Below are positions 1 through 10,433 of a stretch of 64,000 bases of DNA, piece after piece (the first letter of the stretch is position 1; each line of letters starts with the position of its first letter). The position numbers and the translations under genes were made by a program. The notes under the pieces are model-generated. The model saw nothing but the letters and a program-made list of their open reading frames with translations. It was not told the DNA's origin and did no database searches. Location of the stretch: NCBI RefSeq assembly GCF_905220995.1, contig NZ_CAJNBJ010000001.1, positions 1,054,001-1,118,000 of the forward strand, written 5' to 3'. Source of the DNA: Nitrospira defluvii. Its GTDB lineage: Bacteria; Nitrospirota; Nitrospiria; Nitrospirales; Nitrospiraceae.

Positions 1-1391
<1,391 letters not shown>

Positions 1392-1395
<4 letters not shown>

Positions 1396-2651
1396 TGCAC
1401 CCAGGCCTCCAGCGCCCGACAGGCTGTCATGGCGCTCTTCACTCCATCCTCATGAAAGCCGAAACCCCAATAGGCTCCGCAATAAAACGTGCGCTGCTGC
1501 CCGTTGATGGCCTCATACCGCGCTTGCGCGGCGACCGCCGGCGGCGAATACAACGGGTGATGATAGACGATGCGCTTCAGGACCTTCTCTGGATCAATCG
1601 CCTCACTGTGGTTCAACGTCACGCAAAACTCGCAGGGCGCCTGGAGCCCCTGCAGCCGGTTCATGTGGTAGGTGACCACGACATGCTCAGGCGGCTTGGG
1701 CAACAGATGATAGTTCCACGCCGCCCAGGCCAGTCGCCGTTTCGGCAGCAGCGAACGATCCGTGTGCAGCACCGCTTCATTGCGCTGGTACCGGATGGCC
1801 CCCAGGACCTCCTGTTCCAACGGCGACGGTTTCGCCAGCAGCGCCAGCGCTTGATCACTGTGGCAGGCCAGCACGATCGCGTCGAACCGCTCGGTCTGCC
1901 GTCGCCCCTCTCGATCTCGCCAGCGCACTTCCACACCTTGCGGAAAGCGCCCGATCGACTCCACCACAGCCTGCAGCCGGATCCGGTCACGAAACGGCCG
2001 CACCAGCGGTTCGACGTAGCGGTGCGACCCACCTGTAATGATGCGCCACGTGGGCCGATCGTTCACCGATAACATCCCGTGGTGTTTAAAGAATCGGACT
2101 AGATATTGCGCCGGAAACTCCCGGATCGTGGCCTGTCCGGCCGACCAGATAGCCGCCGCCATGGGCAGGAGATACTGGCGAACGAATGGCTCCGAGTACC
2201 GTTGCTGTTCCAGGTAGGCTCCCAGGGATGGGCCCGGTCCCGGTTGCTCCAGCAACGCCACCGCCTCACGGTTGAATCGAAGGATGTCGCGGATCATCCG
2301 GTGGAACGACGGTCGCAGCAGATTCCGTCGTTGCGCGAACAGGCTGTTCAGCGTGGTCCCGTTGTACTCCAGGCCGGTGCGCTCGCAGCGGACGCTGAAG
2401 CTCATGTCGCTCGGTTGATGCGCGACGCCCAATCGATCGAGCAGGGCGATGAAGTTGGGATAGGTCCAGTCGTTGAACACGATGAACCCGGTGTCCACGG
2501 CGTAGGTCATCTCCTCCCAGGGAACCTCGATGGTGTTCGTATGCCCGCCGATATAGTCGCCTGCTTCAAACAGGGTCAGCGCATGCCGGCCGTGCAGAAG
2601 GTGGCCCGCCGTCATCCCCGCAATCCCGGTGCCGACAATGGCGATGTTCAT
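1392..2651 (-). CDS. FAD-dependent amine oxidase-like oxidoreductase
   Basis: 419 residues. It opens with a dinucleotide-binding fold MNIAIVGTGIAGMTAGHLL (GxGxxG) and the second flavin-binding patch EAGDYIGGHTNTI, typical of the amine oxidase/phytoene desaturase superfamily. The C-terminal FCGAYWGFGFHEDGVKSA resembles the conserved C-terminal flavin loop of the subfamily found beside DUF1365 and CFA synthase. The relatives in this gene neighbourhood are predicted to act on fatty-acyl chains. Both ends overlap adjacent genes by four bases. The substrate is not deducible from sequence. Confidence 0.9.
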
Positions 2652-3418
2652 GGCCGTCTCACCAGCGTGGAACTCAAGCGCGTGTAAACTCGCCCCGGCA
2701 AGAGGGCCAACAATTTGAACGCCAGACTGAACCGTTTGGGGAAGTGAATGTCCGGCTTCCCCGCCTCGATCCCGTCGACGATTCGGCGGGCCGCTTCGTC
2801 CACTTCGATGCGAAAAGGCATCGGGAAATCGTTCCGATCCGTGAGGGGCGTTCGTACGAAACCGGGGGCCACCACGGACACGGTGATACCGGATCGGTAC
2901 AGGTCGATCCGCAGGGACTCCAACAAGTACGTGATAGCCGCCTTCGATGCGCCGTAGGCCTCAGCGCGCGGAAGCCCCGCGTAGGCCACAGTGCTACTCA
3001 TGCCGACGAGGTGCGGCGCGGGAGATTGCCGCAAGAGCGGTAATACCGCCTCGATCCCGTACACCATGCTGAGAAAGTTGGTGCGCATAGTCCGTTCGAA
3101 CACCGCACTGTCGAAGGTTTCAACCTCGACATATTCGCAGGTGCCCGCGTTGAGAAACGCCACATCAAGACCTCCGACTCGACGGACCATGTCGGCGGCC
3201 GCCCGGTGGTTGGCGTCACGGTCGGTGACATCGCAGGGTAGAGCCGCCACACGCTCGCTGCCACAGTCTTTCACGAGCTGGTGAAGTGCGGATTCGTTCC
3301 GAGCCGAGGCAATAACGGTGGCGCCGCGACGGACCAGCTCGACGGCCACGGCTCGGCCAATGCCGCTTGACGCGCCGGTGACCCAGACCCGTCGACCGCT
3401 GACTGTATGCTGTCCCAT
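2648..3418 (-). CDS. Short-chain dehydrogenase/reductase
   Basis: 256 residues with the classical SDR layout: VTGASSGIGRAVAVEL cofactor loop at residues 13-28, NAG at about residue 90, an S...YGASK catalytic pair (Tyr-x3-Lys near residue 160) and PGFVRTPL. The C-terminus is basic and hydrophobic (FKLLALLPGRVYTRL), which could allow membrane association. It sits first in the SDR / amine oxidase / DUF1365 / CFA run, one base after the SnoaL-like gene stop and overlapping the amine oxidase by four bases. It probably performs a redox step on the same lipid substrate; that is inference from context. Confidence 0.9.
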   Translation of the reverse strand: MGQHTVSGRRVWVTGASSGIGRAVAVELVRRGATVIASARNESALHQLVKDCGSERVAALPCDVTDRDANHRAAADMVRRVGGLDVAFLNAGTCEYVEVETFDSAVFERTMRTNFLSMVYGIEAVLPLLRQSPAPHLVGMSSTVAYAGLPRAEAYGASKAAITYLLESLRIDLYRSGITVSVVAPGFVRTPLTDRNDFPMPFRIEVDEAARRIVDGIEAGKPDIHFPKRFSLAFKLLALLPGRVYTRLSSTLVRRP

Positions 3419-3419
3419 C

Positions 3420-3836
3420 TCACACCCGTTCCTTCACGAAGCGTACGATCATCCCGATCAGGGGAAGGTGTTCATACAGCATCGCTCCCGCGTCGAAGTA
3501 ATCCCGGTGAAAATAGATCTTGTGCCGAAACCGAACGTGTGTGGAACCGGGCACCACGACCGGCTGCCCGCCGTTGAGTCTCGGATGCCTCAGCGACATC
3601 GTCCACAGGAGCACGGCCTGTTGCGATTGCACCACTTCATCCTCAAAGGTGAATGAGCAGGTTTCAACATGGGCGTAGAGCTCGGCAAAATATCGCGTGA
3701 GCGCCCCGAGCCCTTCGAGTCGCCGGAACGGATCCTGAAACAGCACGTCGTCCGTATACAGTTCCGCCAGAAGTCCCAACGACCGGGCATTGAGCCGTCC
3801 ATAGGTCTGCTTGAACTGCTCCACGACGGACTGCAT
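3420..3836 (-). CDS. SnoaL/NTF2-like fold protein
   Basis: 138 residues from the ATG at 3834-3836; a GTG two codons upstream is also possible, but GGGAG is better spaced for the ATG. The pattern FKQTYGRLNARSLGLLAELY..D..F.DPF followed by beta strands ending in VRFRHKIYFHRDYFDAGAML is that of small SnoaL-like proteins. These are either isomerase-type enzymes or ligand-binding proteins. A SnoaL-like gene regularly accompanies the SDR / amine oxidase / CFA cluster in other bacteria. No catalytic residues can be assigned safely. Confidence 0.75.
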   Translation of the reverse strand: MQSVVEQFKQTYGRLNARSLGLLAELYTDDVLFQDPFRRLEGLGALTRYFAELYAHVETCSFTFEDEVVQSQQAVLLWTMSLRHPRLNGGQPVVVPGSTHVRFRHKIYFHRDYFDAGAMLYEHLPLIGMIVRFVKERV

Positions 3837-3878
3837 AGTCACGGTCTCCCGCCGCTCAGATCTTATCCGGCGGCACGT

Positions 3879-4466
3879 TCACCGATTCAACAGCCGCAGC
3901 TTCAAGGCCTCATTGATGGGGTTCGGCCCCAGCCAAATGGCAAAGTAGGCCGCAGCAAAGTCCGCTCCCTCTACCGTTCCTTTCACCACTCCGTTGAGGC
4001 TCAACTCGGTACCCACGCCCGGAGTATAGGTCAACCCGTAGCGATCACCCGCTTTCACATCCTCATACAATCGATGCAGCTGGGCGATGCGCGGCGCCAA
4101 GACCGTCAGCCGCTCCGGGGGGACATTGTCCGCCAAGACCTTATCGGCAGCTCGCCCAAAGTCTCCCGCCCGGATGCTGCGAAAATAGGACAGTTCCAAG
4201 CGTTTCGGCACATCCTCCAGCACCCGATCAGGCTCCGTCCCGGACGGGAGATAGAGTGCAGCCACGTACACCGAAATGGTCCGCAAGAATTTCGCGAGGC
4301 CGACTCCTCGGAGCGGAAGGGTGACCGAACCGGCCTGGATCGAATCGGAAAAGCTCACGCCCTCAACGAGGGCGGCAGCCCCTGGAATCGGCAGCGCGAC
4401 GAGCAGGAGACCAGTGAGCACGTACACGACTGCCCGGCTCCTTGCTGCTCGCCCTCGTCCTTGCAT
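3879..4466 (-). CDS. Exported chalcone isomerase-like protein
   Basis: 195 residues from the ATG at 4464-4466, preceded by GGGAGAG; an upstream GTG would add five residues. An N-terminal basic stretch followed by VVYVLTGLLLVALPIPGAAA is a signal peptide or anchor. The mature part, with LPLRGVGLAKFLRTISVYVAALYLP and later SYFRSIRAGDF, matches the chalcone isomerase-like domain that bacteria use as a periplasmic lipid- or fatty-acid-binding protein rather than a flavonoid enzyme. Its place beside the acyl-chain modification genes fits such a role. The domain call is fairly safe; the ligand is unknown. Confidence 0.75.
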   Translation of the reverse strand: MQGRGRAARSRAVVYVLTGLLLVALPIPGAAALVEGVSFSDSIQAGSVTLPLRGVGLAKFLRTISVYVAALYLPSGTEPDRVLEDVPKRLELSYFRSIRAGDFGRAADKVLADNVPPERLTVLAPRIAQLHRLYEDVKAGDRYGLTYTPGVGTELSLNGVVKGTVEGADFAAAYFAIWLGPNPINEALKLRLLNR

Positions 4467-4514
4467 CGCCTCTCTCCCCACGACCCCTCACGCCCCTGCC
4501 TTCCGCCTCTTTGG

Positions 4515-5024
4515 TCACACAAACCGCCGGATCTGGTCCGCCAACGTGGTCGCCACCCTCGTCAGATCGAACGGCCAGGCATAGCGCAACGCCACATTCG
4601 GATACTGGATGCGTAGTTGCTCCAGAATTTCGGGAATCTCCACTTCGGAATGCGAGCCACCCGGCGTAAACATCGTCGTGGTGACCGTAATATCGGTCGC
4701 CCCCTGCTTGATCAGCGACTCCACCGACTCCTCCAGAGTGGGGCCACAGAATTCGTTGTAGGCCACGGCGAAGAGGGCGCCGTTCAACTGCGGGCGCAGC
4801 TGCGCCGCCACCGCTTCCAGCCCGGCCTGATAGGGGTCGGTCTCCGCCGTGCGCGGCCAGTGCCGGATCTTGCCGTCCAATTCCAGCTCCTCTGCCGACG
4901 GAGGCAACTTCGCCGCGCGACGCTGTGCCTCCAGCCGCTTCAATTTCGTCACGAGATCCTGCGGACAATCCTTGGGAATCCCCCCGTGCCCCACTAAAAT
5001 CACCCCTCGCGTCGTCCCCGCCAT
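4515..5024 (-). CDS. CbiX/SirB-type sirohydrochlorin chelatase-like protein
   Basis: 169 residues from the ATG at 5022-5024, which has AGGAAA about nine bases upstream; the frame stays open 26 codons further without a convincing ribosome site. VILVGHGGIPKDCP near the N-terminus carries the metal/tetrapyrrole-binding His of class II chelatases, and TTTMFTPGGSHSEVEIPEIL carries the second conserved His region. Members insert cobalt, nickel or iron into tetrapyrroles. A chelatase in a cluster apparently governed by a B12-dependent regulator is suggestive, but no other cobalamin genes are present. Confidence 0.75.
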   Translation of the reverse strand: MAGTTRGVILVGHGGIPKDCPQDLVTKLKRLEAQRRAAKLPPSAEELELDGKIRHWPRTAETDPYQAGLEAVAAQLRPQLNGALFAVAYNEFCGPTLEESVESLIKQGATDITVTTTMFTPGGSHSEVEIPEILEQLRIQYPNVALRYAWPFDLTRVATTLADQIRRFV

Positions 5025-5094
5025 GGTGCCGTTTCCTTTCTTGACAATGTGGTGAATCGATCCTGCCCGCCCCCTGTGTGGGGTCGACACGCCA

Positions 5095-6048
5095 TTAGAC
5101 ATGATTGCGCAGCATCAACTCCTTCGGATGCGGATTGAGGTACACCTGATCACGAATATATTCGACATCGAACACCTGCACGTAGTGTTTGATCAACGTG
5201 AGCGGCACGATCAACGGCGTCAGCCCCTGGTGATAATCGGCAATGACTCCTAACAGCTCCGCCTTTTCCTGCGCATCGAGACGATCTTTGAAATGCCCCA
5301 GGATATGCTGCAAGACATTGACGTGTTTGCGTACCGTCGCCCGCACAGCCAAGGCCTGCATGAACAGCTCGCCATATCGAAGCGCCAGGTCTTTGGGACG
5401 ATACTCATGGACTTGCGCGACCAACCGGCCAAGCTGGCGGTAGTATTGAGCGCTATGGGCCAAGAGCAGGTACTTATGGATCGTGTGAAACCGGACGACC
5501 GCTTGCCTCGTCACCCCGACGTGGATGAGATCCTGCCAGCGGCGATAGCAGAACACCCGCTCGATGAAATTTTCTCGCAGCAGGGGATCGCTCAGCCGAC
5601 CTTCTTCCTCCACGGGGATGAGCGGGAATCGCCCGACAAACGCGCGCGCGAACAGACCCACGCCTTTGCGATTCGGCATGCCGTGCTCGTTGTATGTCCG
5701 GACACGTTCCACCCCGCAACTTGGAGAGTCCTTTTTGAAGACAAATCCCGACAGATCGACAGCTTCCAGATCAACCAGGCGTCTGTCGGTCACTACTTCC
5801 AGGGCTCGTGTGTGATCCTGACCGCTCTTGATGCTCACCAGTCTCGGCCGTTGCGGATCTCCTACCAGCCGCATCGCCTCACGCGGCGTGCCGAGTCCCG
5901 CTTCGACCTCCGGACAGACCGGAACCCATTCGACATATCGGCCGAGGACATCCGTTAAGAATTGATCCCGCTTGTGGCCGCCGTCAAAGCGAACCTGCTC
6001 ACCGAGCAGACATCGGCTGATGCCGAGGCGAAGTGCCGAGGTCGTCAT
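5095..6048 (-). CDS. DUF523-DUF1722 two-domain protein
   Basis: 317 residues from the ATG at 6046-6048, which overlaps the photolyase stop as ATGA. The N-terminal domain (LGISRCLLGEQVRFDGGHKR..., VCPEVEAGLGTPREAMRL, then KKDSPSCGVERV) is DUF523, with conserved cysteines at CLLG, VCPE and SCG. The C-terminal domain (RWQDLIHVGVTRQAVVRFHTIHKYLLLAHS...YRQLG) is DUF1722, the YbgA domain. YbgA-like proteins are commonly adjacent to photolyase genes, as in E. coli ybgA-phr, which matches this arrangement. The function is unproven; recent proposals involve tRNA modification, and I would not go beyond that. Confidence 0.88.
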   Translation of the reverse strand: MTTSALRLGISRCLLGEQVRFDGGHKRDQFLTDVLGRYVEWVPVCPEVEAGLGTPREAMRLVGDPQRPRLVSIKSGQDHTRALEVVTDRRLVDLEAVDLSGFVFKKDSPSCGVERVRTYNEHGMPNRKGVGLFARAFVGRFPLIPVEEEGRLSDPLLRENFIERVFCYRRWQDLIHVGVTRQAVVRFHTIHKYLLLAHSAQYYRQLGRLVAQVHEYRPKDLALRYGELFMQALAVRATVRKHVNVLQHILGHFKDRLDAQEKAELLGVIADYHQGLTPLIVPLTLIKHYVQVFDVEYIRDQVYLNPHPKELMLRNHV

Positions 6049-7490
6049 GGGGCCACCTTCTGCTTCCCGAGATCCAGATATTCCTGGCGCGCCTGCCGGT
6101 GATCCACAATGGGCTCCGGGTAGTCGATGCCGATCCGGCATCGAGCCCGGACCTGTTCCTCCTTGGGCATGAGCGCCGGTTCGTGAATCCATTTGGTCGG
6201 CACCTGACTCAGCTCCGGGACGTACTGGCGCACATAGCCTCCCTCAGGATCGAACTTCGCACTTTGCAGGGTGGGGTTGAAAATCCGATAGCCCTGCATC
6301 GCATCGGTCCCGGTCGACGCACACCACTGCCAGTTGCCGTTGTTCGCCGCCAGATCTCCGTCTACCAACTGCTCCATGAAGTAGCGTTCTCCGCTTTGCC
6401 AATCCAGCCGTAGATCCTTCACAAGGAACGAAGCCGCGACCATCCGCACGCGATTGTGCATCCAGCCCGTTTCGTTCAGCTGGCGCATCCCCGCGTCGAC
6501 GATCGGATAGCCGGTTCGCCCCTGACACCAGGCGGCAAACAACCGATCACGCTCCGGCCCGGCGGGACGCGGAGCAGGAAGCCCAGGCTTCGCCTTGAAC
6601 GGTCCCTCGGCCACATGCGGAAACGCCGACAACACCTGTTGAAAAAACTCCCGCCAAACCAGCTCATCCATCCAGGTGAATACATCGGCACGAGAGACCG
6701 TTCCGCCCTTCGAAAGCGTCTGGAGCGCGGCATGCACCATCGTGCGCGTCGTGATCGTACCGAACCGCAAATGGGGAGACATCTTGGACGTCCCGTCCTG
6801 AGCCGGGAGATTCCTGCCGCTGACGTAGCGATGGATCGGCCCTTTCAAGAACCACTGTAACCGAGCACGGGCGGCCTGTTCACCCGGCTCGATCCACATC
6901 GGCACCGGCATATAGCCGAGAGTGTCCGCCGTAGGCCAGGCGGGCATAGAGGAATCCACCGAGTTCTTCGCAGAAGGGATGATAGGAGCCACGAGCACCG
7001 GCGGGGCGGCCGCGCGCCACCTGGTCCACCACCGATCCCGATAGGCACTGTATCGTTGAAACGGGTCCCCGGTCAGACCTCGTACTTCTTCCGCCTCAAA
7101 CACGACATGATCTTTAAACGTCTTCACCGTGCGGCCTTGTCGAGCCAACTGCTGCTGAGTCTGGCGGTCTCGATCGATAGCGGCTGGTTCATAGTCTCGA
7201 TTCCAGTACACCGCATCCACCGCCAGATCCTGAGCGGTCCGCAGCACCGTCTCAACCGGCTCACCCATTCGCCAGAGAAGCGACACCCCCCGCTCAGCCA
7301 ATGAGTGCCGCAGATCGTCCAAACACCCCAGCATGAATCCGACACAGGCGGAGCCGAACACATGGGATCGCAGCAACGGCTCGTCGAAGACAAACAGCGG
7401 TACAATCTCACGACACTCACGACAAGCCGCCGAGAGCGCGGGGTTGTCATGAATGCGAAGATCTCGGCGAAACCACACCAATCCTCTCAC
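6045..7490 (-). CDS. phr: Deoxyribodipyrimidine photo-lyase
   Basis: 481 residues from a GTG at 7488-7490 with GGAGG seven bases upstream. The upstream membrane-protein stop overlaps as GTGA, and WFRRDLRIHDNPAL begins immediately, where this family normally starts. C-terminal FAD-binding motifs are canonical: GNWQWCASTGTDAM, RIFNPTLQSAKFDP, YVRQYVPEL. The enzyme repairs UV-induced cyclobutane dimers using blue light. An upstream in-frame ATG at 7563-7565 would add 25 non-homologous residues and lies inside the previous gene, so I rejected it. Overlap with both neighbours ties it into the long minus-strand array. Confidence 0.95.
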   Translation of the reverse strand: MRGLVWFRRDLRIHDNPALSAACRECREIVPLFVFDEPLLRSHVFGSACVGFMLGCLDDLRHSLAERGVSLLWRMGEPVETVLRTAQDLAVDAVYWNRDYEPAAIDRDRQTQQQLARQGRTVKTFKDHVVFEAEEVRGLTGDPFQRYSAYRDRWWTRWRAAAPPVLVAPIIPSAKNSVDSSMPAWPTADTLGYMPVPMWIEPGEQAARARLQWFLKGPIHRYVSGRNLPAQDGTSKMSPHLRFGTITTRTMVHAALQTLSKGGTVSRADVFTWMDELVWREFFQQVLSAFPHVAEGPFKAKPGLPAPRPAGPERDRLFAAWCQGRTGYPIVDAGMRQLNETGWMHNRVRMVAASFLVKDLRLDWQSGERYFMEQLVDGDLAANNGNWQWCASTGTDAMQGYRIFNPTLQSAKFDPEGGYVRQYVPELSQVPTKWIHEPALMPKEEQVRARCRIGIDYPEPIVDHRQARQEYLDLGKQKVAP

Positions 7491-7918
7491 GAAGGCACCT
7501 CCGGGGAAGACGAGGTCAACCGAGTCGTCGGCGGCAGGGGATCTGCGAATAGCACTCGTCGCCACGCAACATAACAGAGAAACAGCGCTGTTGCGGCCAT
7601 AAATCCCGTGCGGAGATGATGGTAGCCGAATTGAAACTGATTCATCAGTTCGCTCGTGATGCCGAATCCGCCATAGGCCATCGCGAGCCCCCAGGACCAG
7701 GGGCGGAGAAACACAAACCCGTAGCCGATCAGGAAATGCACGGCCGGCGAATGCAGTTTGACCAGGTAGGCCAGCGGACCGACGATCATCACACCGAATA
7801 ACTTCAACGCATAGGCGGGGAAAAATTCGATGATGAGCAGGTCGATCAGCCCCACCAGCAGAAAGAGCGCGCCGAACAACTTGAGATCGATGCCCCGTTG
7901 TGTGGTCTGTCTCACCAT
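7487..7918 (-). CDS. Conserved multi-pass membrane protein
   Basis: 143 residues from the ATG at 7916-7918, preceded by AAGGAGGCAGGACC. Three to four hydrophobic segments are visible: LFGALFLLVGLIDLLIIEF, LFGVMIVGPLAYLV, FLIGYGFVFLRPWSWGLAMAY and FMAATALFLCYVAW. The His/Arg-containing loops are short. I do not recognise a named family. The coupling to the photolyase by a four-base overlap suggests co-expression in the light-related cluster. Its function is unknown. Confidence 0.75.
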   Translation of the reverse strand: MVRQTTQRGIDLKLFGALFLLVGLIDLLIIEFFPAYALKLFGVMIVGPLAYLVKLHSPAVHFLIGYGFVFLRPWSWGLAMAYGGFGITSELMNQFQFGYHHLRTGFMAATALFLCYVAWRRVLFADPLPPTTRLTSSSPEVPS

Positions 7919-7968
7919 GGTCCTGCCTCCTTCGCTGTGCGGATACGGCACCGCAGGGGTCACTATTC

Positions 7969-8493
7969 TTATCGTAGCCAGGCGTCAGGAAACGCCTGCC
8001 ACCAGGTCGTGGGGTGCGCGTTCCGCCACTGCGTCTGTTCCTGCCAGAGGCGGTCGGACACGGCCTTGTTCAGTCGCACCGCCATGGCGGCGCTGACGTC
8101 GGCCTGTTGACGAACGCTGGTCTGGATCATCTCTTTCGCCATCCTGGCCAAACCGCCGGAGGGATCGACGAGATCTTCCGTATGCCGATAGGCCAGATTC
8201 AAATACAACTGCTCCACGGCCATCCAGCTTTCGTCTCTGGACAATTGTTCCAGATACGCGTCGATCGCCTGATAGACGTACGTGAGATGCAGATAGGTCT
8301 CGGCTGACGGACGGTTGTGAATCTCCTGCTCACAGGTTTCCAGCGCCCGACGATAATCACCCGCCAGCAGATACAGACTTGTCCTCTCGATTCCCGACAG
8401 AGTCGGCGACAGAGAAGGACGGTACCACGCCCCGGCCGGCGACAGGCCTGTCATGAGCATCAGCACCACCAGTCCTGCAATGACCTGTCTCAC
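7969..8493 (-). CDS. Exported hypothetical protein
   Basis: 174 residues beginning with a signal peptide (MRQVIAGLVVLMLMTGLSPAGAW). The mature part is helical, with one TPR-like stretch (LYLLAGDYRRALETCEQEIHNRPSAETYLHLTYVY), and is rich in Trp and Gln at the C-terminus. No enzyme motif is seen. It starts seven bases after the PDZ gene stop and is likely co-transcribed. The TPR resemblance covers only one or two repeats, so a scaffolding role is a guess. Confidence 0.7.
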   Translation of the reverse strand: MRQVIAGLVVLMLMTGLSPAGAWYRPSLSPTLSGIERTSLYLLAGDYRRALETCEQEIHNRPSAETYLHLTYVYQAIDAYLEQLSRDESWMAVEQLYLNLAYRHTEDLVDPSGGLARMAKEMIQTSVRQQADVSAAMAVRLNKAVSDRLWQEQTQWRNAHPTTWWQAFPDAWLR

Positions 8494-8500
8494 GCATCAC

Positions 8501-8986
8501 CTATTTGGCCGGGCCGCCGTGCGACCCCATCTGCCCTTTGTACAATGTCTGACCGGCGACCCTGGTGACCGACACGTCCCGCACACCGCTCTCAGATTTC
8601 ACGCCCAGTTTCACCACGGTTCCCGGCTCCCCACGAACCATGAGGGCGACCTGTTCGTAGGTCTTGCCGGTCAACGCAGCCCCATCCACGGTGATCAGCT
8701 GATCACCCTGCTTGAGTCCGGCTTTTTCCGCCGGACCATCGGGCAACACCTGGGCGATCAACAACACCGAAGGATCACCCACTCGCTCCGCTCCGACATG
8801 CAGCGCCACGCCTATCACGCCATCTGGAATGCTGGCCTCGAGGGAATACATGCCGCCTTGCGACCCCGCGTTGTCATGCCCTTCACCGGCCCACGCCTGA
8901 TGGCTCAGCACCGATGCCTGGCTCACACAGAGGCTGAGACACGCGGCGAGGAAGCAACGCCCAACATACGTATGTGTCTGCATCAT
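8501..8986 (-). CDS. Periplasmic PDZ-domain protein
   Basis: 161 residues with an N-terminal signal sequence ending near HQAWAGEG. The core VLLIAQVLPDGPAEKAGLKQGDQLITVDG..L.G.TYEQVALMVRGEPGTVVKLGVK is a single PDZ domain, here without any attached protease domain. Stand-alone periplasmic PDZ proteins usually act as adaptors for a protease or an envelope complex. There is no protease gene in this cluster, so the partner must be encoded elsewhere if that reading is right. It lies between the TPR-like exported protein and the DUF4149 protein. Confidence 0.85.
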   Translation of the reverse strand: MMQTHTYVGRCFLAACLSLCVSQASVLSHQAWAGEGHDNAGSQGGMYSLEASIPDGVIGVALHVGAERVGDPSVLLIAQVLPDGPAEKAGLKQGDQLITVDGAALTGKTYEQVALMVRGEPGTVVKLGVKSESGVRDVSVTRVAGQTLYKGQMGSHGGPAK

Positions 8987-9005
8987 CCTTCTCCCTTCAT
9001 CATGA

Positions 9006-9488
9006 TCAGAATTGGCGTATCGAACCGACCAACCAAAGACCGCCGAGCAGCACGAGTGAATTCAAGTACAGCGACCGTTGATGCAATCGAGTCCAGGCCG
9101 CCTGCAGCACAGGATCGACGGAGCCCTGCCGCTCCTGTTCCTTAAGCCGATCCCTCATGGCGTTACTCTGGGGAGTCAGGGGGGAGCGGCAGTACGACTC
9201 CGCCAGAAGAATCATCAGCCAGATTCCTCCGGTTGCCAGCACAGAGGCGGTCAGGCCGCGAAGGAGTCCCAGCACCATCAAGGACAGCAACCCCAGCGTC
9301 GCCGCTGCCATGCCCAGGAGATAGTACGCAGGGAATAGACGGCGCACGACAGCTCCAAACTGTTCGGGCCCCAACTGCTTCGCAAGAATCGGCGCAACCA
9401 CAAAGGACAGTAGCACGACCTTGCCGACCAGAACGGCCACCGCCAGGGCATGCGCATACTGCATCACCGGCTCAATGATGGCGGTCAT
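9006..9488 (-). CDS. DUF4149/TMEM205-like membrane protein
   Basis: 160 residues with four hydrophobic helices and the arrangement of the DUF4149 family: AVLVGKVVLLSFVVAPILAKQLGPEQFGAVVRRLFPAYYLLG, then a cytosolic stretch RDRLKEQER, then WTRLHQRSLYLNSLVLLGGL, which is the conserved LHxxSxxLN signature. Bacterial members have no established function. The start overlaps the stop of the epimerase-like gene by four bases (9485-9488). Confidence 0.8.
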   Translation of the reverse strand: MTAIIEPVMQYAHALAVAVLVGKVVLLSFVVAPILAKQLGPEQFGAVVRRLFPAYYLLGMAAATLGLLSLMVLGLLRGLTASVLATGGIWLMILLAESYCRSPLTPQSNAMRDRLKEQERQGSVDPVLQAAWTRLHQRSLYLNSLVLLGGLWLVGSIRQF

Positions 9489-10402
9489 GTTCGCCCCTCC
9501 ACGTCGAGAATCGCTCGCAAGGCCGGCTCCAACGTCGGATATCGAAAGGCAAACCCTCCCGCCCGCGCCTTGGACGGGTCCACACGTTGCCCGGTGGTCA
9601 TTAATGTCCCCAGCTCACCCAACGCCAGATGCAAGGCGAACCCAGGGACAGGAAGCCACGAGGGTCGATGGAGCACTGTGCCGACGGCGGAACAAAAGTT
9701 CTTCATGGTTACCGCCTCAGGAGCCACCGCATTAACCGGTCCGGACACCGTCGGCGTGGCGATAGCCCATTGAATGAGACCGATCAGATCGGCACGATGA
9801 ATCCACGACACCCATTGCGTCCCGGGCAGCACCGGCCCTCCGGCGAAGAACCGGAAGGGCAGCAACATCTTCGGCAGCGCCCCGCCGTCCTGTTCCAGCA
9901 CCATGCCTGTGCGCAGGACCACTACTCTTGTATGAAACTGAGCGGCGCGCAACGCTTCGGCCTCCCAGGCCGCGGAGAGGTCCGCCAGAAATCCCGTCCC
10001 GAGTGCCGACCGTTCGTCGAGCACCCGGTCGTCGCTGGCGCCGTAGTATCCGATGCCTGACGCACTGACGAGAACGGGAAGCGGCGAAGCCCGCTCAGCG
10101 AGGGCGTCCACCAGCAATCTGGTGCTGCACGTCCGGCTCTCCAGCAGCAACCGCTTGCGGGCCACCGTCCATCGACCTTCGGCGATGGGGGCACCGGCCA
10201 AATTGATGACTGCGTCGGCCGCCTCCACCTCCGCCCGCCATGGACCCATCGTCCGAGCATCCCACTCGACGTAACGGGCAGTCGACCCGGACGGCTGTCC
10301 GGGCTTCCGACACAACACCACCACATCGTGCTGCTGTCGCACCAGCTCCTCGACCAGCGCCCGACCGATGAACCCTGTGCCTCCGGTGACGACGATCCGC
10401 AT
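9485..10402 (-). CDS. TIGR01777-type NAD(P)-dependent epimerase-like protein (YfcH family)
   Basis: 305 residues. The Rossmann start MRIVVTGGTGFIGRALVEEL, the family signature DAVINLAGAPIAEGRWT, RKRLLLESR and the YYG active-site region (GIGYYGASDDRVLDE) identify the extended-SDR group containing E. coli YfcH. Members are often co-encoded with photolyases and B12-dependent light regulators. That fits this window, where the CarH-like regulator and photolyase bracket it. Its substrate is unknown. Confidence 0.88.
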   Translation of the reverse strand: MRIVVTGGTGFIGRALVEELVRQQHDVVVLCRKPGQPSGSTARYVEWDARTMGPWRAEVEAADAVINLAGAPIAEGRWTVARKRLLLESRTCSTRLLVDALAERASPLPVLVSASGIGYYGASDDRVLDERSALGTGFLADLSAAWEAEALRAAQFHTRVVVLRTGMVLEQDGGALPKMLLPFRFFAGGPVLPGTQWVSWIHRADLIGLIQWAIATPTVSGPVNAVAPEAVTMKNFCSAVGTVLHRPSWLPVPGFALHLALGELGTLMTTGQRVDPSKARAGGFAFRYPTLEPALRAILDVEGRT

Positions 10403-10433
10403 GGTTCGCTTCTCCTCCTACAGCACTTGTAGA